Shown in pieces: positions 11,862 through 24,777 of a DNA stretch of 64,000 nt. This DNA comes from Mastigamoeba balamuthi (Eukaryota; Evosea; Mastigamoebida; Mastigamoebidae), in contig CACRSC010000012.1 of assembly GCA_902651635.1 (NCBI GenBank), positions 100,060-164,059 on the forward strand, read 5' to 3'. The notes under the pieces were generated by a model, which worked only from the letters and a program-made list of their open reading frames with translations, was not told the DNA's origin and searched no databases. Position numbers and translations under genes: made by a program. Numbering within the stretch: position 1 is the stretch's first letter; each line of letters opens with the position of its first letter.

Positions 11862-14231
11862 ATGGGTGATCCCGACAGGCGCGAGGTCGTCGCGCTCCGG
11901 GCCGTCAACGCGCAGCTCGAGCACAAGTGCCGCGCGCAGGAGCGCGACTGCACCCGCCTGCGCGCGCGGGTGTCGGAGCTCCTCGGTCTGCCCTCTGCGC
12001 CCGCCCCGCCGGCCCTCAGCCTCGCTCGCCCCCTCGGTGCGCTCCCCCCGGGCTCTCCCGTGCGCCCACCCTTACGGCGGCGACGTGGGTTGCGTCGTGG
12101 TGTTCCGGGTCTCACCCCCCCCCTCACCCTTTTTTCCTTGGTGAGATCTGAGCCGGTATTTTGTGCCGATTTCCGCGAACCTGTTACGTGTTAACGCGGC
12201 ACGCGTGTTTGGACGTCATAACGAATGCGTGCCGGCACCCTCGGGTCCCCCCGCCAGACCCGAACGGGCGAGTGGGAGGATCGCAGGAGGACATTGTCGC
12301 GCTGCTGCGGCAGTCGGACGCGCGTGCTGCTGCGCTGGGCGCTGAGCGCGACGCTCTGGCCGCCCGCGTTAAGGCGCTGGAGGAGAGCGCGTCCAGGGCC
12401 GCGGCCGCGGCTGCCCCTGCGCAGGAGACGGACACCAAGGCCGTCGCGGCGCTGCAGAAGGAGCTCGAGGCTGCTGCGCGTGCCACCGCGGGGCTCAAGA
12501 CGGACCTCGCTCGGGCCAACCAGCAGAAGGCCAAGTTCGCGTCCGAGCTGCAGGAGATGAGCACAAGTTAGTGCGAGTACAGTGGCGTTAGGGGGCCCAT
12601 TGATCCTGACTGCCGTCCTCCTTTCCCGCCCAGAGTACCAGCAGCTACAGCTACAGCAGCAGAGGAAGCTCAACGCCCCGTCGCGCCCCGCCACAAGCAC
12701 CACAAGCGCCAGCAAGGCAGCGGACGAGGCGAGGGAGAGGGAACAGCAGCTGCAGCTGCAGACGCTGCGGGACAGGGTCGCCGCGCTTGAAGCCGACCTC
12801 GCATCGTCGCGCGAGTCGCTCGCCCGGTCGGGCGCTGCGGCCGACGAGGCTCGCTCGCAGGCGGCGGCGGCCCGCTCGGAGCTGTCGCGCGCACTGACGG
12901 ACCTCGCGGCGCTGCGCGCGCGGCACTCGGAGCTCGAGCGCCGCACCCAGGACGCGGAGAAGCTCGGGAAGGTCGCCGAGACTGCCGCGGAGGCCGCCGA
13001 GAAAGCCGCAAGGGCCACAGCCGAGCGCGACGCCGCCCTGCTCCAGCTGCAGGCTCTGCGCGAGCTGGTCATCGAGGCTGACGCCTCCGGTGCCAAGGCA
13101 GCCGAGTCCCTGTCTCTTTACGCGCAGCGTGCGTCCGAGGGGGAGCGTGCTGCCTCAGAGGCCCGCCGTGAGGCGGAGTCTGCAAGAGAAGATGCCGAGC
13201 GGGCCCGCGCAGAGGCAACCGAGCTCCGCGAGGCCCTGTCGGCTATCGAGCGCGCCAGAGAAGCCGAGGAGGCCGAGAGCGCCCGTGTGCGAGCGCCAAG
13301 CATCGAGTGCGAGAACCAGCTGGTCTCTGCACTGGCTATTTCCCGGCAGGCTGCGCAGAGGGCGACCGAGACTGCAGAAGGGCTGAGGAGCGAGCTGGCT
13401 GCCGCGCGCGCTTCTCTCGCTGCTGCCGAGCAGGAGGCCGCGCGTGCCAGGGCTGAGGCCGACGCCGCAGCTGCAGACCTCGCTGCGGTGTCGCGCGAGT
13501 CTTCCGAGGTCGCTCTTGAATCCTCGCGTGCTAAAATCGCGGAGAAATCTGCGCTCGAGCGCGCAGCCGCAGCAGAGCAGCAGTTGCGCGCGGTGCAGGC
13601 CTCTGCGAAGGATGGGCAGAGGGCGTGCGAGGAGCTCCGTAGCTTGAAGGCAAGGGCCGAGGCGTTGGAGCGCGAGGCAGCTACCGAAAGGTCCGAAAAA
13701 GAGCGTGTGTTGGCGGACCTCGCCGCCAGCAACTCGCTCTATGCCCGGCTAGCGGAGGCGCGGGATGCCCTTGCTGCACGTCTTCAGGCAGCAGATGACC
13801 TGCACGCAGAGCTGGACGACGCATTGTCGAGACTAGGCGAGGAGGTGGTTTCGTCCTTTTTACTTTTTGTTCTCTAACTCGGCCTGTAAAACTTGCACAC
13901 ACCTCGCCAACAGAGGGAAAGGAACGACGAGCTGGAGCGCCTTATGCGGGAATGGCGGGTCAGGGGGGCAGACGCAGCAGAGGACGTGGGGTGGAGGGCA
14001 CGGGAGGAAGAGCTCATGCGTGCCGTCGACGATGCAGCGCGCGAACGCGAACTCGCGGAGTCGCGCGCCGCCGAATTGGCCGACGCCCTCGAGCAGGTCT
14101 CTGCACGGTCACAGCGCCTCGAGCGGGAGCGTGGCGAGCTCCGGTCATACTGTGCGCGCTACGAGCGAGAGCTGCAGAAGCTTGAGGCGCGTCTGGGGGT
14201 CAACGCACAACCGCCGCCTCGGGTCCGATAA
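11862..14231 (+). CDS. Long Ala/Glu/Arg-rich coiled-coil protein
   Basis: Exons: 11862 to about 12084 or slightly beyond (donor uncertain), 12258-12566, 12634-13844 and 13914-14231, with consistent phases for the last three. The product is almost wholly heptad-rich alpha-helical coiled coil, roughly 600-700 residues, rich in Ala, Glu, Arg, Ser and Leu, with a short Pro-rich tail. No catalytic domain is visible. Such proteins are often cytoskeletal, centrosomal or Golgi tethers, but composition alone cannot assign a role. The gene starts only 65 nt after the N at 11797, so its promoter may be incomplete in the assembly. Confidence 0.7.
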
Positions 14232-14531
14232 TAGAGGCTGTGCGTCCCTTTTCGCTGCGTCTTTTTTTTTTTGCTGCTGTGCGTTGTTCCGCCGCTTGCG
14301 CCACAGCCTGCGGGACGCATTAAGGCGGCGCGCCGCCGACGTTGCAGCAACGAAGCCCAGAGGTGCCTGAGGTTCGTGGCAGGTTGGGGGGAATGCCTGA
14401 TGACATGTGAATAGCAAGAACAAGTTTAAGTTGAACAGTTTTCCATTGTTTTTTCCTCAATCACAACGGCAAGTGTGTGGTGTGGGTATGGTTTTGGGGT
14501 GTTGGGGTGTTGGCGACGAGCTTAGCTATTA

Positions 14532-15734
14532 TCAAATATCAAACAAGAGTTGCCTGAGAAGTTGTATGCGCACGAGCTGCTCCTGCTGCTGGACGAGGAG
14601 CTCCTGTATCTGTGTAAACATCTTATGCCTCTCCTCCTGCTGATCCGCCGGCAGCACGCTCGGGGTTGTCTGCACGACCTCGCTATTTGCATGTTCGTGG
14701 GTCACGGGGCACGTGGGGCTGCTTCTCTCTGTCCTGGCCCTCTTGTTTGCTGCCAAAGAGCGTTGACGGTAGCCCGCCTGCGACAACAGCTGGAGAGGAC
14801 CGGAAATCGCTCTCCCTTCAACACGCCCGTCGGGCCCGCAGATGTCGAAGACGAGCGTCAGGTCCTTCCCCAGGTGCAACCTCGATGAGTTGCAGTTCCT
14901 GCCGAGCGCCCGTGCGTGAGAGTGCTGGGGGCGCGTCTTTGATGTGCAAATAGGAAAAAATGAAGCGGAAAAAACAGTCGAAGAGGTCATTGGCGCCAGA
15001 GGGGTCGAGGGCCACCCCAGCTGGCGAGCCCGCAACGCGATAGCTAGGCACTGTCTTTGGCCTCCCCTACCCCGCACCCCGCACGCCGAGAATGGCAACA
15101 TAGTTTGGGTGGGCGTACGAGATGCAGTGCGTGAAAAGGAAGAGTCGGCAACGGCAACCCCTCGGTGGCGGGAGCTCGGACATGGTGCCTCCAATCTCTA
15201 TATTTCGCTTACCGCGCGGCGTGCAGCACCTGTCGCATGGTCCAACAACTGTGTAGAGGAAAACAGCAGGAAAACGGGCAGAGTGAGGGGACAAAACACC
15301 CCCCCTCGGTGTCTCGAAGAGGACATATGAACGCACCTCTGCCGTCGTCGAACACGAGGGAAGACCTCACGGCAGCGTCTCGTATGTCCTCTGATGTGAC
15401 CCCTCGCGACTCCATCCACCTCGCTGACAGTACGCAAGTGATCTGTCCCCCAAAAGGACGTTGGGAACAGGCAGAAAGGAGTGGGGGGAGCCTCTCAGTG
15501 AGCAGGTAGGCAGCAGTCGAGAGACAGGCAACGGACCTCAAAGGGGACAGAGCGGAATAAGGCCTCGGAGGACAGCTCTAGCCGTGGCCCGTCCTCTGGG
15601 CAGACGTGGGCCGCGGCAGCCCCACCGGGGGCCTCAGGAGAGGCAGTTTCACAGGACCTTTTCATCACAGTGGAGGAAGGAAATGAGAGCGCCGAAGAGC
15701 TTTTGATTTCGGTTGAGTTCGTCACAACGGGCAT
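14532..15734 (-). CDS. Unassigned multi-exon gene with a CDRCC motif
   Basis: Likely exons: one starting at ATG 15734 and ending near 15540; one ending in DDGR near 15340; one encoding VVGPCDRCCTPR (about 15206-15243); and a last exon 14532-14898. Phases match for the joins I could test. The last exon encodes HLGKDLTLVFDICGPDGR followed by a region with SGPLQLLS, then a Gln/Leu-rich amphipathic C-terminus. The beta-rich look with a Cys cluster suggests a DNA-binding immunoglobulin-like or CudA-like regulator, but I do not recognise it. The exon or exons between about 14900 and 15200 are unresolved. Confidence 0.45.
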
Positions 15735-18700
15735 TCCTCAACAGTCTCCAATGCAAGGAAGATGAACACCCCGAGGGCGAGCCCGAATGAAGTGGGGGGC
15801 TTGCTTAATTATCCCACGTTCTCTGGCCGAAGAACCGCCGCTGTTCCGAACTGTTACTTACTGAACCTTCGGACTTGCCAGGGGACAAAATACCTCCAAC
15901 TCTGACGCATACCGCGTCCATACACCCGCGAGGCACGCGAGCGTGACTGGAGTGGCCGAGCCATCGAGTCCCTCTGCAAATCAAGACCCCTCTTCCGGAA
16001 AAGCCGGAGACAATTTTGCCTATTACGGGCTTCGAAAGAGCATCTTTTGATAATTCTGCGCTAATGCGCCTCCACAGAAGACACGGCTGGACCGAGCAAT
16101 GGTAGCACCGATGTTCCCTCTCCGTGAGCACCAGCTCTCGGGCACAATGGCATTTCAAATTGACACTACACACGTCACTAGAAATGCGTGCACTGAGCGT
16201 GCACTATTCATCCACTGAACATCGCTTGTCACTTGCGGGAAAAGAGAGAGAGAAAGAACGAGGTCGGAGCGCTCAGCCGCGAACATCTGCTTAAGCAACG
16301 GCGTTGAGTAGCAGGTTCCGCTGCTTTTTCACTCAATTCCACTCGTAATCCTTCCTCATGTAACAGGCCGATTGTGTTTTCTGAGTCCAGATTGTTGAGC
16401 ACAAGGAAAAACTCGGACCACAGAAATTTGCTGCAATTTGCGCAACCCTGAAATCAACGCTGCGCGGAACTGGGAGCATGAGCTATTAGTACGCCGTCGT
16501 TCTTTTGTTGTGTAGTGGTGTCCGTCTCACTTTTCAGTGGGTTTTTGGGGTATCCATATTTTCCCCTCTTTTGTCTATTATTTTTTGAGACGAAAGGTGA
16601 GTGTGCCAGTCTTCAAATTTACCAACAACAGCATCACGTGTATAAGATCTGTGGGGCGGTGGGCATGAGAAAACGGCTAGATTCATTGCTCACCAGTGGA
16701 GAAACAGAAAAAAAGAAGAAATCAAAAACACAGAGAAACTAACAACTGTCCCCTGTTGTCTTCTTATCAGATAATTCCTGAAAAGTGATTTCCAGAAATG
16801 AAATTTAGGAAATTCGATTCAGGATCTGATTATGAAGTATTTATGATCTTATATTCTCTTAGTGATAAATGTGTCTCTTACAGAAAAGCAGAGATGGAAT
16901 ATGGTTCCTGCACTCATATCCCAAGAGCCCTCAGTGGGAAAAGATGTGCATTGCACAGTATAAGCATTGTGAACTATGATCAGCCCTACATTATATGAAA
17001 ACCCAGCCAGACACTGTTAACACAGCACCATCAACCAAGAGAGCCAGATGAGTGACTTTGTAGAAAGAGAAAAATGAGACCAAATCCACGCCATCTCACT
17101 CAGCTGCTGCTCTGCACAGTATCATTCATTCGCCTTCAGGTTTCTTTCTTAGTTGTTTCACTGGCATTTACATGCATCAGAATTGAGTTAAGAAAACTCT
17201 GAGTGAAGAGTTGGTAACATATTGCCTCTTATTTTGTGTTTCCTTTTCAGATCTTCCTATTTCACAGGTATTCATATCCTCTTTGCACAGAGATTTGGTT
17301 GCAAGAGAGTATCATGTTCTCATGCATTCATAGTAGATGCTCTGCTCTCTATGAGGCATATTCAAACAGTAAACATACAGGGAGTCACAGTGACAGGCCT
17401 TTAGCAGAAGAAGTACCAATTCATCTTCAACAATACTACATTTCGTGAGACAGCTAAGTGAAGTCTTCAGAAGAATCAATGGGCTAACTGGGAGTATTTC
17501 ATGAATGCAAATTTTGCTTCTGTAAAAGGAACTGAAAGCACGAGCCAGGGCAGTAAAGCTCTTCTGGTCAGATGAAGGTGTCAAAGTCAAGAACATCCTG
17601 ATTGCTCTCAGCTTACATCAGAAAAAGGCCAGTCAGGGCATGAACCACCAAGTGCGAGTGTCTTTGAATTTATATGACTCAGGTCACGGACGATCTGTGT
17701 GATGTCCACTTATGTGTCTTAAAACAGATACAATCACTTATCACTCTGTTTAGAAAAATGTTCAAGATCGAATAACTTATGCACATATTCGTCTAATGGG
17801 CTACGAATAGGGAATTGAGACCTTCTCGACATTGTCTACAGCTTGGCTAGACCAGAATCCAAATGACATCACTGCTGTTTCCGAAACCGTCGTTTTCTCT
17901 GGCTGGCCTGGTTGGCTGAGCCAGAGAGAGCCCATACAAAATGGTTTTTAAACAAATGGCTCTAGTCAGGTTGGTGTATATGATTCCGAAACTCTAACAC
18001 ACATGCTAAATGACGTCAGAAAGGCTTTATCCCACAGTTAGTTCGTGATCAAACAGGGTCAAAGATAATGCCAAAATTAGATTCTCTCTATCTCTCATCT
18101 CAAACCATGGGCCATCTGAAGAACATGAACAGACTGCAGAAGTGTGCAGCTCTTGCACGCCAGGCCCAGGTGCATACTGAGAAAGTGATTTCTCCCCAGG
18201 TTGCTCTGCCTTCAGTTATGGCTGTTGCTGTTCTTGTAGTGGCTTCTCTGGTTGCAGCTCATGTGCTAAGGATGATCCAGGCCAGGAACAATTGTGCAGC
18301 TGCTCCAGTGGTTACTTCTGAGGCGGGACACAGTTGTTAAGTACCCAGGTTCACCTTCCCATAAGATGTGACTCATTGTTGCCCTTAGTTATCAGAAGTG
18401 ACAAGCAATTCTGGATCTTACAGGTTCCTGTATTGTGAAGTCCTTATCCTTCTGATGTGCTTATAGAAGTGTTTGTGCTGAGAGGATCTGGATATGTAAA
18501 AAGAGTTATGAAAGTGTATCCTGGGATAGCTTACTAGGACAGAGCCAATTTGAAGCTGATGGAAATTTCTTTGGTATACTTGATCCTGAACAGACAGATA
18601 AGAAACATTACCTTGCAAATGTGTTGCTTGATTTGCAACAACACCACTGAAGCTGGTTGCCCAGGTACAACCCAAAGGCAATTAAGTCTGGTGGCATAGA

Positions 18701-19242
18701 ATCACATTTCATCCATATGGTACCACACTGTGGTGTTCAACTGTATAGCAGCAAAAGAAAGAGTCCACTGAAGGTTGATGCTACTCAGTGAGTATTGGCA
18801 ATGCATACACTTTAACATGACGAAATCCCATTTCTGAGCAAAATGACACACAGTGGCAGGAGAGCCAACACCCCACTGGCTGCATATGCCTTCAGCTTCT
18901 GATGGCTATTCGTTCAGCCCTGACAACTTTGATATGTGCCCTTCTTACTGTATGGTGTCATGTTACATACACAATTAGACGTCTTCATCCAGTACTGCTT
19001 TTTCTCTTTGACAATATCACACAGTTGATTTAATGTGTCGGATGTCGGACCTTGTGAAGAGAGGGAGATATACAGGGAGAATAAATAAATGAGATTACTG
19101 CAAATTTTCGCAGTATGGCAAGCCCTCAGAAACAGGCGAGGATCGATCCGGGAGAGATTCGTTGCTCAGGTATCAAGAAGATTCGCCCGCTTCAGAATAA
19201 TATCCAACACAAAAGTACTCGCGCGCGCGGATTGTTGCCGTC
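15735..19242. other. Gene-poor stretch containing an AT-rich island (about 16.3-19.1 kb)
   Basis: From about 16.3 kb base composition turns markedly AT-rich, and returns to GC-rich at about 19.15 kb. Only short open frames occur, for example 16798-16998 and 18068-18340 (90 codons with one hydrophobic stretch). None shows a motif I recognise. The texture resembles the mobile-element DNA after 58.3 kb. A short hairpin with 9-bp arms of TCTCTGGCT lies near 17897-17928. Confidence 0.5.
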
Positions 19243-20507
19243 ATGTCGAACTGCCGAGTGTTCGGTGCGACGCGCTGTTCCCCTTTTCGGAGACCCTGAC
19301 GCGCGTGCCACTTGCCCTTCCCAGTGGGAAACATCCCGTACGAGGCGACGCGCGAGGAGCTGGTGGGCGTGTTCTCGCGCGTGGGCCACGTGGTCGACTT
19401 CAAGCTCATCAGCGACAGGGACAAGAAGCCCCGCGGCTACGGCTTCTGCGAGTTCTCCGACCCCATGACCGCCCAGACGGCCTTGCACACCAGTTGCGTC
19501 ATCTCGCCTCCCCCTTGATTTCGGTATCTTCCTCCCTGCTGATGACGTGGGTTTCCTGGAATTGCGCCCCAGTGAATGGCGTCCAGCTGCACGGCAGGCC
19601 TCTGCGCGTGGACCACGCGGACGCGGACAAGTCGGGGTCGGGGCAGTCGCAGGGCCCCGTGCTCGACTCGTACGGCTACGCCCCGCAGATGTACGGCAAC
19701 GCCTACGGCCGCGGGCCGCAGGGCGCGGGGTCGTACGGCGCCCCTCCGCCTCCCCCGGGGGCCTATGGCGGCTACGCCCCTGCGCCCCCGGCGGGCGTGC
19801 TCGAGGTCAACGAGGTCGTCGAGCGCATGCAGCCCAGGCAGCTCGCAGAGGTCATCGAGCGCGCGAGGGCCCTGGCGCAGTCCAACCCCGAGGGCGCACG
19901 CAAGCTCCTCGGCGAGGTCCGTGCATATTGCGATAGCGTAGCAGGATCGAGTCCCGGAACTGACATCTTTTTTGTGCTTCTCCTGTATCGCAGAACCCTC
20001 AGTTGGCATTCGCGCTGCTGCAGGCACACGTGAGCCTGGGGCTGATCGACTCGAACACTGCGCAGGCCATGCTTGTGGTTGCGCAGCAGGGCCCGCCGCC
20101 CCCGCCCCCGCCGCAGGTGCAGCAGGCTGCTCCTGTGCCCGTGCAGATGCAGGTTGTGCCGCCGCCCCCGCCGCAGGTCATGATGCAGCCGCCCCCGACA
20201 TCGTTCTACAACACGCCGCCGCCGCCCCCAGGCATGGTTGGCTACTCGCAGCCCCCGCAGGTTGTACGCCACAGAACGCGTCTGGAGTCCGTCAGTTGCT
20301 GACCATTCAATTGTGCAGCAGCAGATGGTGCCGCCGCCGCCGCCGCCGATAGCGCAGCAGCAGCAGCAGCAGGACATGAGCTTCCAGGCGGATCTGTGGA
20401 ACCATGTGGCACAGATGACACAGGATCAGATCGAAAAGTTGCCGCCGCAGGAGCGGCAGCAGGTGCTGCTGATCCGTCAGACGATGATGAGCGGAGCGAA
20501 GTTCTGA
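19243..20507 (+). CDS. CSTF2: Cleavage stimulation factor 64-kDa subunit
   Basis: RNA-binding subunit of the mRNA 3'-end cleavage/polyadenylation factor CstF; it binds GU-rich downstream elements in the nucleus. Five exons: 19243-19264, 19325-19492, 19573-19916, 19994-20260 and 20319-20507, all phases consistent, 329 residues. It begins MSNCRVFVGNIPYEAT, so the RNP2 motif is created across the first intron; RNP1 is RGYGFCEF. The RRM is followed by a Gly/Tyr/Pro-rich linker, the CstF77-binding hinge (EVVERMQPRQLAEVIERA, then NPQLAFALLQAH), a Pro/Gln-rich stretch and the conserved C-terminal helical domain ending near EKLPPQERQQVLLIRQ. The domain order is the family's; it is shorter than the human protein. 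It converges on the coiled-coil gene at 20792. Confidence 0.95.
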
Positions 20508-20791
20508 ATACACCTACCCCCCGTATGCCTTAGTTCCCCGTGTCCTGGCTTGTTGCCTTGCACTTTGCCTCCGTTGTCCTCGTGAGGAGCAAAGAACAAA
20601 CTCGAATACCAAGATATTGACCTGAGGAGCGACTGCCTGGGTGGTTGTTGTGGTTGGGACACTGGATTTCATTCTGGCCAGCGCAAATACCAGAGGGAAA
20701 TAACTGTGTTACATTTGCGTCAGCCGGTGTAATGGAAGGGAGCCTCGGTTGCCGGAGTGGAGTGTACTGAGGAAGGCTGGGGCAAAGACGA

Positions 20792-22472
20792 CTAGGGACT
20801 CACCAGGCTGGTGCCGACGGTCAAGCGCTTGATATCGGTGAGGTACTTCTCTGGCACCCCGCGCTGCTTGAGCTCATCAATCTTGCGTGCCTTCATCTCC
20901 TCCGCGCGGGTCCTCATGTCCTCTTCCTGCATCGTCATCGCCCCGCTCGACTGCTGAGTGCTGCCGCCGCTCCCGGGCGACGGGATTCTCGCCGAGGCGA
21001 CCCCAATCTTCTCCGCCCCTCCCCCGGCGCTCGACTGGCGCCTGCGGCTGCGGGTGTCCAGCGTCTGCCGGAGCTGGTCCTCCGCAACGCGCCTGCTCTG
21101 CTCGCGGCGCACGGCCTCCTGCTGCGCAAAGCGCTCGCGGTCTGCCGCGGCCTCCCTCTGCAGCCTCTCGCGCTCCTCACGCAGCGCGCGGCGCTCTGCC
21201 TCCAGGCGGGCCTGCTTCTCGAGGGCGTACTGGTGTTGCGCGGCACTCAGCTGCTCTCTCGCCGCGCGGCGCCTCTCGGCCTCGCGCGCACGCTGCTCCG
21301 CCTCGATCTCGCGGGGTGCCTGGGGCTTTGTGCGGTAGCAACAGACACCGCGGTTCGCCGATCAGTTGATTTTGCAGATCCGCTGTGGGCTACGAACAGA
21401 TCCCGCGGATACCTTCGGAGATGGCGGGCCCGTGTGCACCGCTCCCGACGCGCTGTGGCGACGCGAGGGGCTATCGAGGGCCTTGCGGGCGTTCTCGTAC
21501 TCGACGAGGCGCTTTCCGCGCTCGATCTCCGCCTGGCGCTCCTGCTCCGCGCGGGCTCTCGCAGCGGCTATCTCCGCCTGCCTGCGCTCTTCGTCGCGCT
21601 CGCGCATGCGTGCCTCCTCGTGCGCGCGCTGCTGCTGCATGTTGAAGTCCACGATCTCCTTGGACTTCTTCCTGTTGTCCGCGGGTGATCAGTAACAGTC
21701 TCCCTGGGATTCCACGAATTGCCTGCGTCGCTGAGGACGGGAGGGCGCGCGCACATCTTGGCGTCGAGGCGTGCGCGGGCGATGGCCTCCTGCTCTTGTT
21801 TGAACTGCTCCTGCGTCTTGTGTATCTCCTCGCGCGACCTCTCGATGGCGTTCTTCTTGTTCTCGATCTTCTCCGTGTCCATTTGCTGTGTTGACGTGAC
21901 CGCATACGTGTCAGTGACGTCTGTTCCCCCTCTTGGGGGAAATCTGGCGTGGCTGGTGCTCACATGTAGCTCCTGCTTGACGACGGCGCTCCGGTGCAGG
22001 AGCTCCTCCTTGCGCCTCCTCTCGGCCTCGCGGTCTGCCTCGAGGGCCCTGCGCCTGTCGGCCTCGACTGTCGCGATGAGCGCGGCCTCCTCCGCCTTAT
22101 GCCTCTGCTCGAGCTGCGCCTTGGCGACGACCTGCTTGTCGCGCTCTGCGCTCGCCATGGCGCTGCTGCCCAGCTCCTCGAGCTTCCTCGCCAGCTCCAC
22201 CGTATCGTCCGCATTCAGCACCTGGGGGAACCGCACATCAGTGCCCTCACTTTGATCTCCTGGGAAGAAGAGGGAGGGGGGGGCGAGACAGAGGGGCGGT
22301 GGAGGGGCATTGGGGGTCTACGAAGAGGATAGGAGATAGTGTCTGTGTGTGGTTGTCGTGGGTAACGGGGGAGGACCGAGCTCACGTTTCTGGCCGGCAC
22401 CATCTTGGGTGGGGACGCCGGAACGTGTCCCGTTATCTCGCAGGTCTTGAACTCCTGCTCGAGGCGCTTCAT
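20792..22472 (-). CDS. Arg/Glu-rich coiled-coil protein (422 aa)
   Basis: Five exons: 22386-22472, 21964-22221, 21755-21885, 21413-21671 and 20792-21325, with matching phases. Almost the whole protein is charged coiled coil of the trichohyalin/CFAP type. A conserved-looking C-terminus carries KARKIDELKQRGVPEKYL and DIKRL. I cannot name the family; ciliary or cytoskeletal coiled-coil proteins look like this. The last exon may instead splice at 20800, where CTG is followed by GTGAGT, which would replace the last three residues. It is divergent from the Gln-rich gene at 22797. Confidence 0.7.
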
Positions 22473-22796
22473 GATACCAACGTACGTGGAGAGCGCGTAT
22501 GCCGCTGCCTTTGGCGATGGCTAAAAATAGCTGCTGGGCAAGCCGGATATCTGGTGGAGGAGATCTCTCTCAATCGGCACCAAGGCCAAGGTGGAAGCTC
22601 AGCCCGGTCTGACCACTTGCGGTGGTGTGCCGCCCAGAGCACAGTGGTCAAAGAGCGGCGGTGACCATTCAAAAGATATCAAGGGGTGGGGAATATCTGT
22701 GACGTGTGCGCAGATATCGCCTTTTGTTCTTGGCCGCTGCGCGCGCGAACCCACTCGACCCCCGAGCGCAGTAGTTCAGTCAGCAACTGGGGTCCC

Positions 22797-24087
22797 ATGT
22801 CGTCTTCGGGGACCCCGCAGCAGCAGTACCAGTGCGCCGCGTGCCTCTCGCCGCTCGATGTGCGCCGGAACCAGTTCTTCCCCATAGTCAAGGGGCGCGT
22901 GGGCCGCCTGGAGATCGTCATCCCGCTCCAGTCGCCCAGCGCGGGGTTCCTGTGCAACACGTGGCACGCCGCCGCTCCCCCCTCGCGCCGCTCGTTTTTC
23001 GCTCTGTGTTCCGGCTGACGTCAAGGGGCATTCATTTCCGCCTGCGTTGCGTCACGACGGAGAATTCTACCCCTTTGCCTGCACCTCGTCATCACACTTA
23101 GCTTGTGCACTGACTGACACTGGACGGCGAGTGCAGCTACAACAGGAACTGGAGGTCTGTCACGTCGCTCAGCACGCCGGCCGGCGAAGAGCAGCCCTCC
23201 CTGTCCGCCGCCACCGGCATGCAGCCGCCCGCCCCCTCCCCGGCCGCTGCCCCGACGGCCCCGCAGCAGCACCCGCAGATGCAGGCGCCAGCACCGCAGC
23301 AGGCCCAGGGAGGCGACCAGCAGGCGCCGGTCGCTGGCGAGATCAGAGTCTGGGAGCCTGCCCCGCCCCTCGAGCTCTGCGGGAAGCAGTTCGCGCGCGC
23401 CCGATGCGTCACCTACGACAGGTGCCCCTCCTGCGCTCTCGTCCCTCCCAGTTGGCCCTGTCCCACCTTTGCCTGCGTTGACGACACCACGGGGGGACGT
23501 GGTGGGGCCACGCACAGGGTCTACTTCGGGGAGGTCTTTGTGACGGAGTTCTTCGGGGTCGGGCGGGAGGTCGGAGCGGAGCTTGAGCGGTCGTGGCTGT
23601 TTCCCGAGATGCTGCTGATCGATTCCATGGCGCACTCCGCCGACTTTGTGCGGCTGGTACAGCTGGGCGTCATGCCGCCCGACTGCCCTCGTCAGGCACG
23701 TGCACTTGGCGCTCGTTTGCAGCGCTTACACAGGCGCCGCGCTGCCGCAGGTGCTGATAACGATGACGGGGCTGCAACACATGGCGACGGGCATCGCCAC
23801 GCGCCACCCGGAGTCGTGGTCGTACGTCAGGCAGAGGCTGGACCCCGAGAAGGTGCGCCTGCTCACGTCGCCGTCGATGGGCAAGCGCCCGGCGCCTGTG
23901 GAGAACGCGGACAACGCCAAGGCGCTCAGGGCTGCCGAGGCGTTCCTGCTGGAGATTGTGAAGCTCAAGGAGTGCGTCAAGGAGATGAGGTCCGCGGCCA
24001 TCGCAGTGGTGCGCCCCACGTCACTATTATACAATCGGCGACTGAACAACCCCCACAGCACGACGAGATTCAGCTTCACAACCATCA

Positions 24088-24124
<37 letters not shown>

Positions 24125-24661
24125 CAGGCTGCACTGATGGCCCAAGGATCTGGAATTCTCAGAAGACAGGGATCCTCGTCGTCGCTTGCGCTCGGCACGC
24201 CGCAGATGACGCCCATGCAGCCGCCAGCCTCGCAGCCTTCCCGCCCGAGCCAGTCGCAGCCAGCAACGCCCCAGCAGCCCGTCCAGCAGCCCCCCGGGCA
24301 GCAGCAACTCCAGCAGCAGCAGGCAGCCGCTGTGGGAGCTGCCCTGAGGCAGGCGCTGTTCGCGCAGCCGCCGCCGCTGTCGCAGCTGCAGATGAACCCC
24401 GGGGGCGGCGGGTCGCAGGGCACGCAGAGCGCACTGGCAGCGCTCCAGGCGGCGCTGCCGGGGGCGCTGCCGGCGGCATGGCAGAACCTGCTGCCACTCA
24501 TGGGCGGCGGGGGCTCTGGCGGTGCCCTCGAGGCGTTGTTGGCGCGCGCAGGAGCTATGTCCCAACTACAGCAAGCGCAGCAGCAGCAGCAAGCGGCGCA
24601 AGGGCAGGGTCAGAGTATGGGCCAGGCACCTGGGGCGCGGGCTTCAGCGCCCCAGAAGTGA
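22797..24661 (+). CDS. Gln/Pro-rich protein with N-terminal CxxC, possible transcription cofactor (510 aa)
   Basis: Five exons: 22797-22993, 23137-23421, 23518-23690, 23734-24008 and 24059-24661; all phases fit. Residues 1-60 carry a CAAC pair and a beta-rich segment. A Pro/Gln linker, a globular region (about residues 160-310) with FGEVFVTEFFGV and GLQHMATGIATRHPESW, and a long Q-rich/low-complexity tail follow. The tail includes a CAG-repeat polyGln run (about 24087-24127). I do not recognise the fold. A poly-Gln tail on a small globular domain is typical of transcription or chromatin cofactors, which is inference only. The third intron has an alternative GC-AG solution (donor after CGTCAG at 23696, acceptor before 23752). 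Confidence 0.65.
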
Positions 24662-24777
24662 CTCGGTGCCGCGTCGAGTTAACAGAGTCCTTTGTTTCCT
24701 TATCAAGCAAAGCAAGTGACACAAACGCGGTGAGTTAAGGCGCGAATCAATTGGTATTGCGATGAAGTGCGAGTGCG

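Noticed and set aside
15805-16173. 122-codon minus-strand frame with several Cys
   Set aside because: No recognisable motif, no phase-compatible splice to neighbouring exons and no clear start context.
24087-24127. CAG-repeat array as a possible structured repeat element
   Set aside because: It is in frame in the Gln-rich gene and simply encodes poly-Gln.
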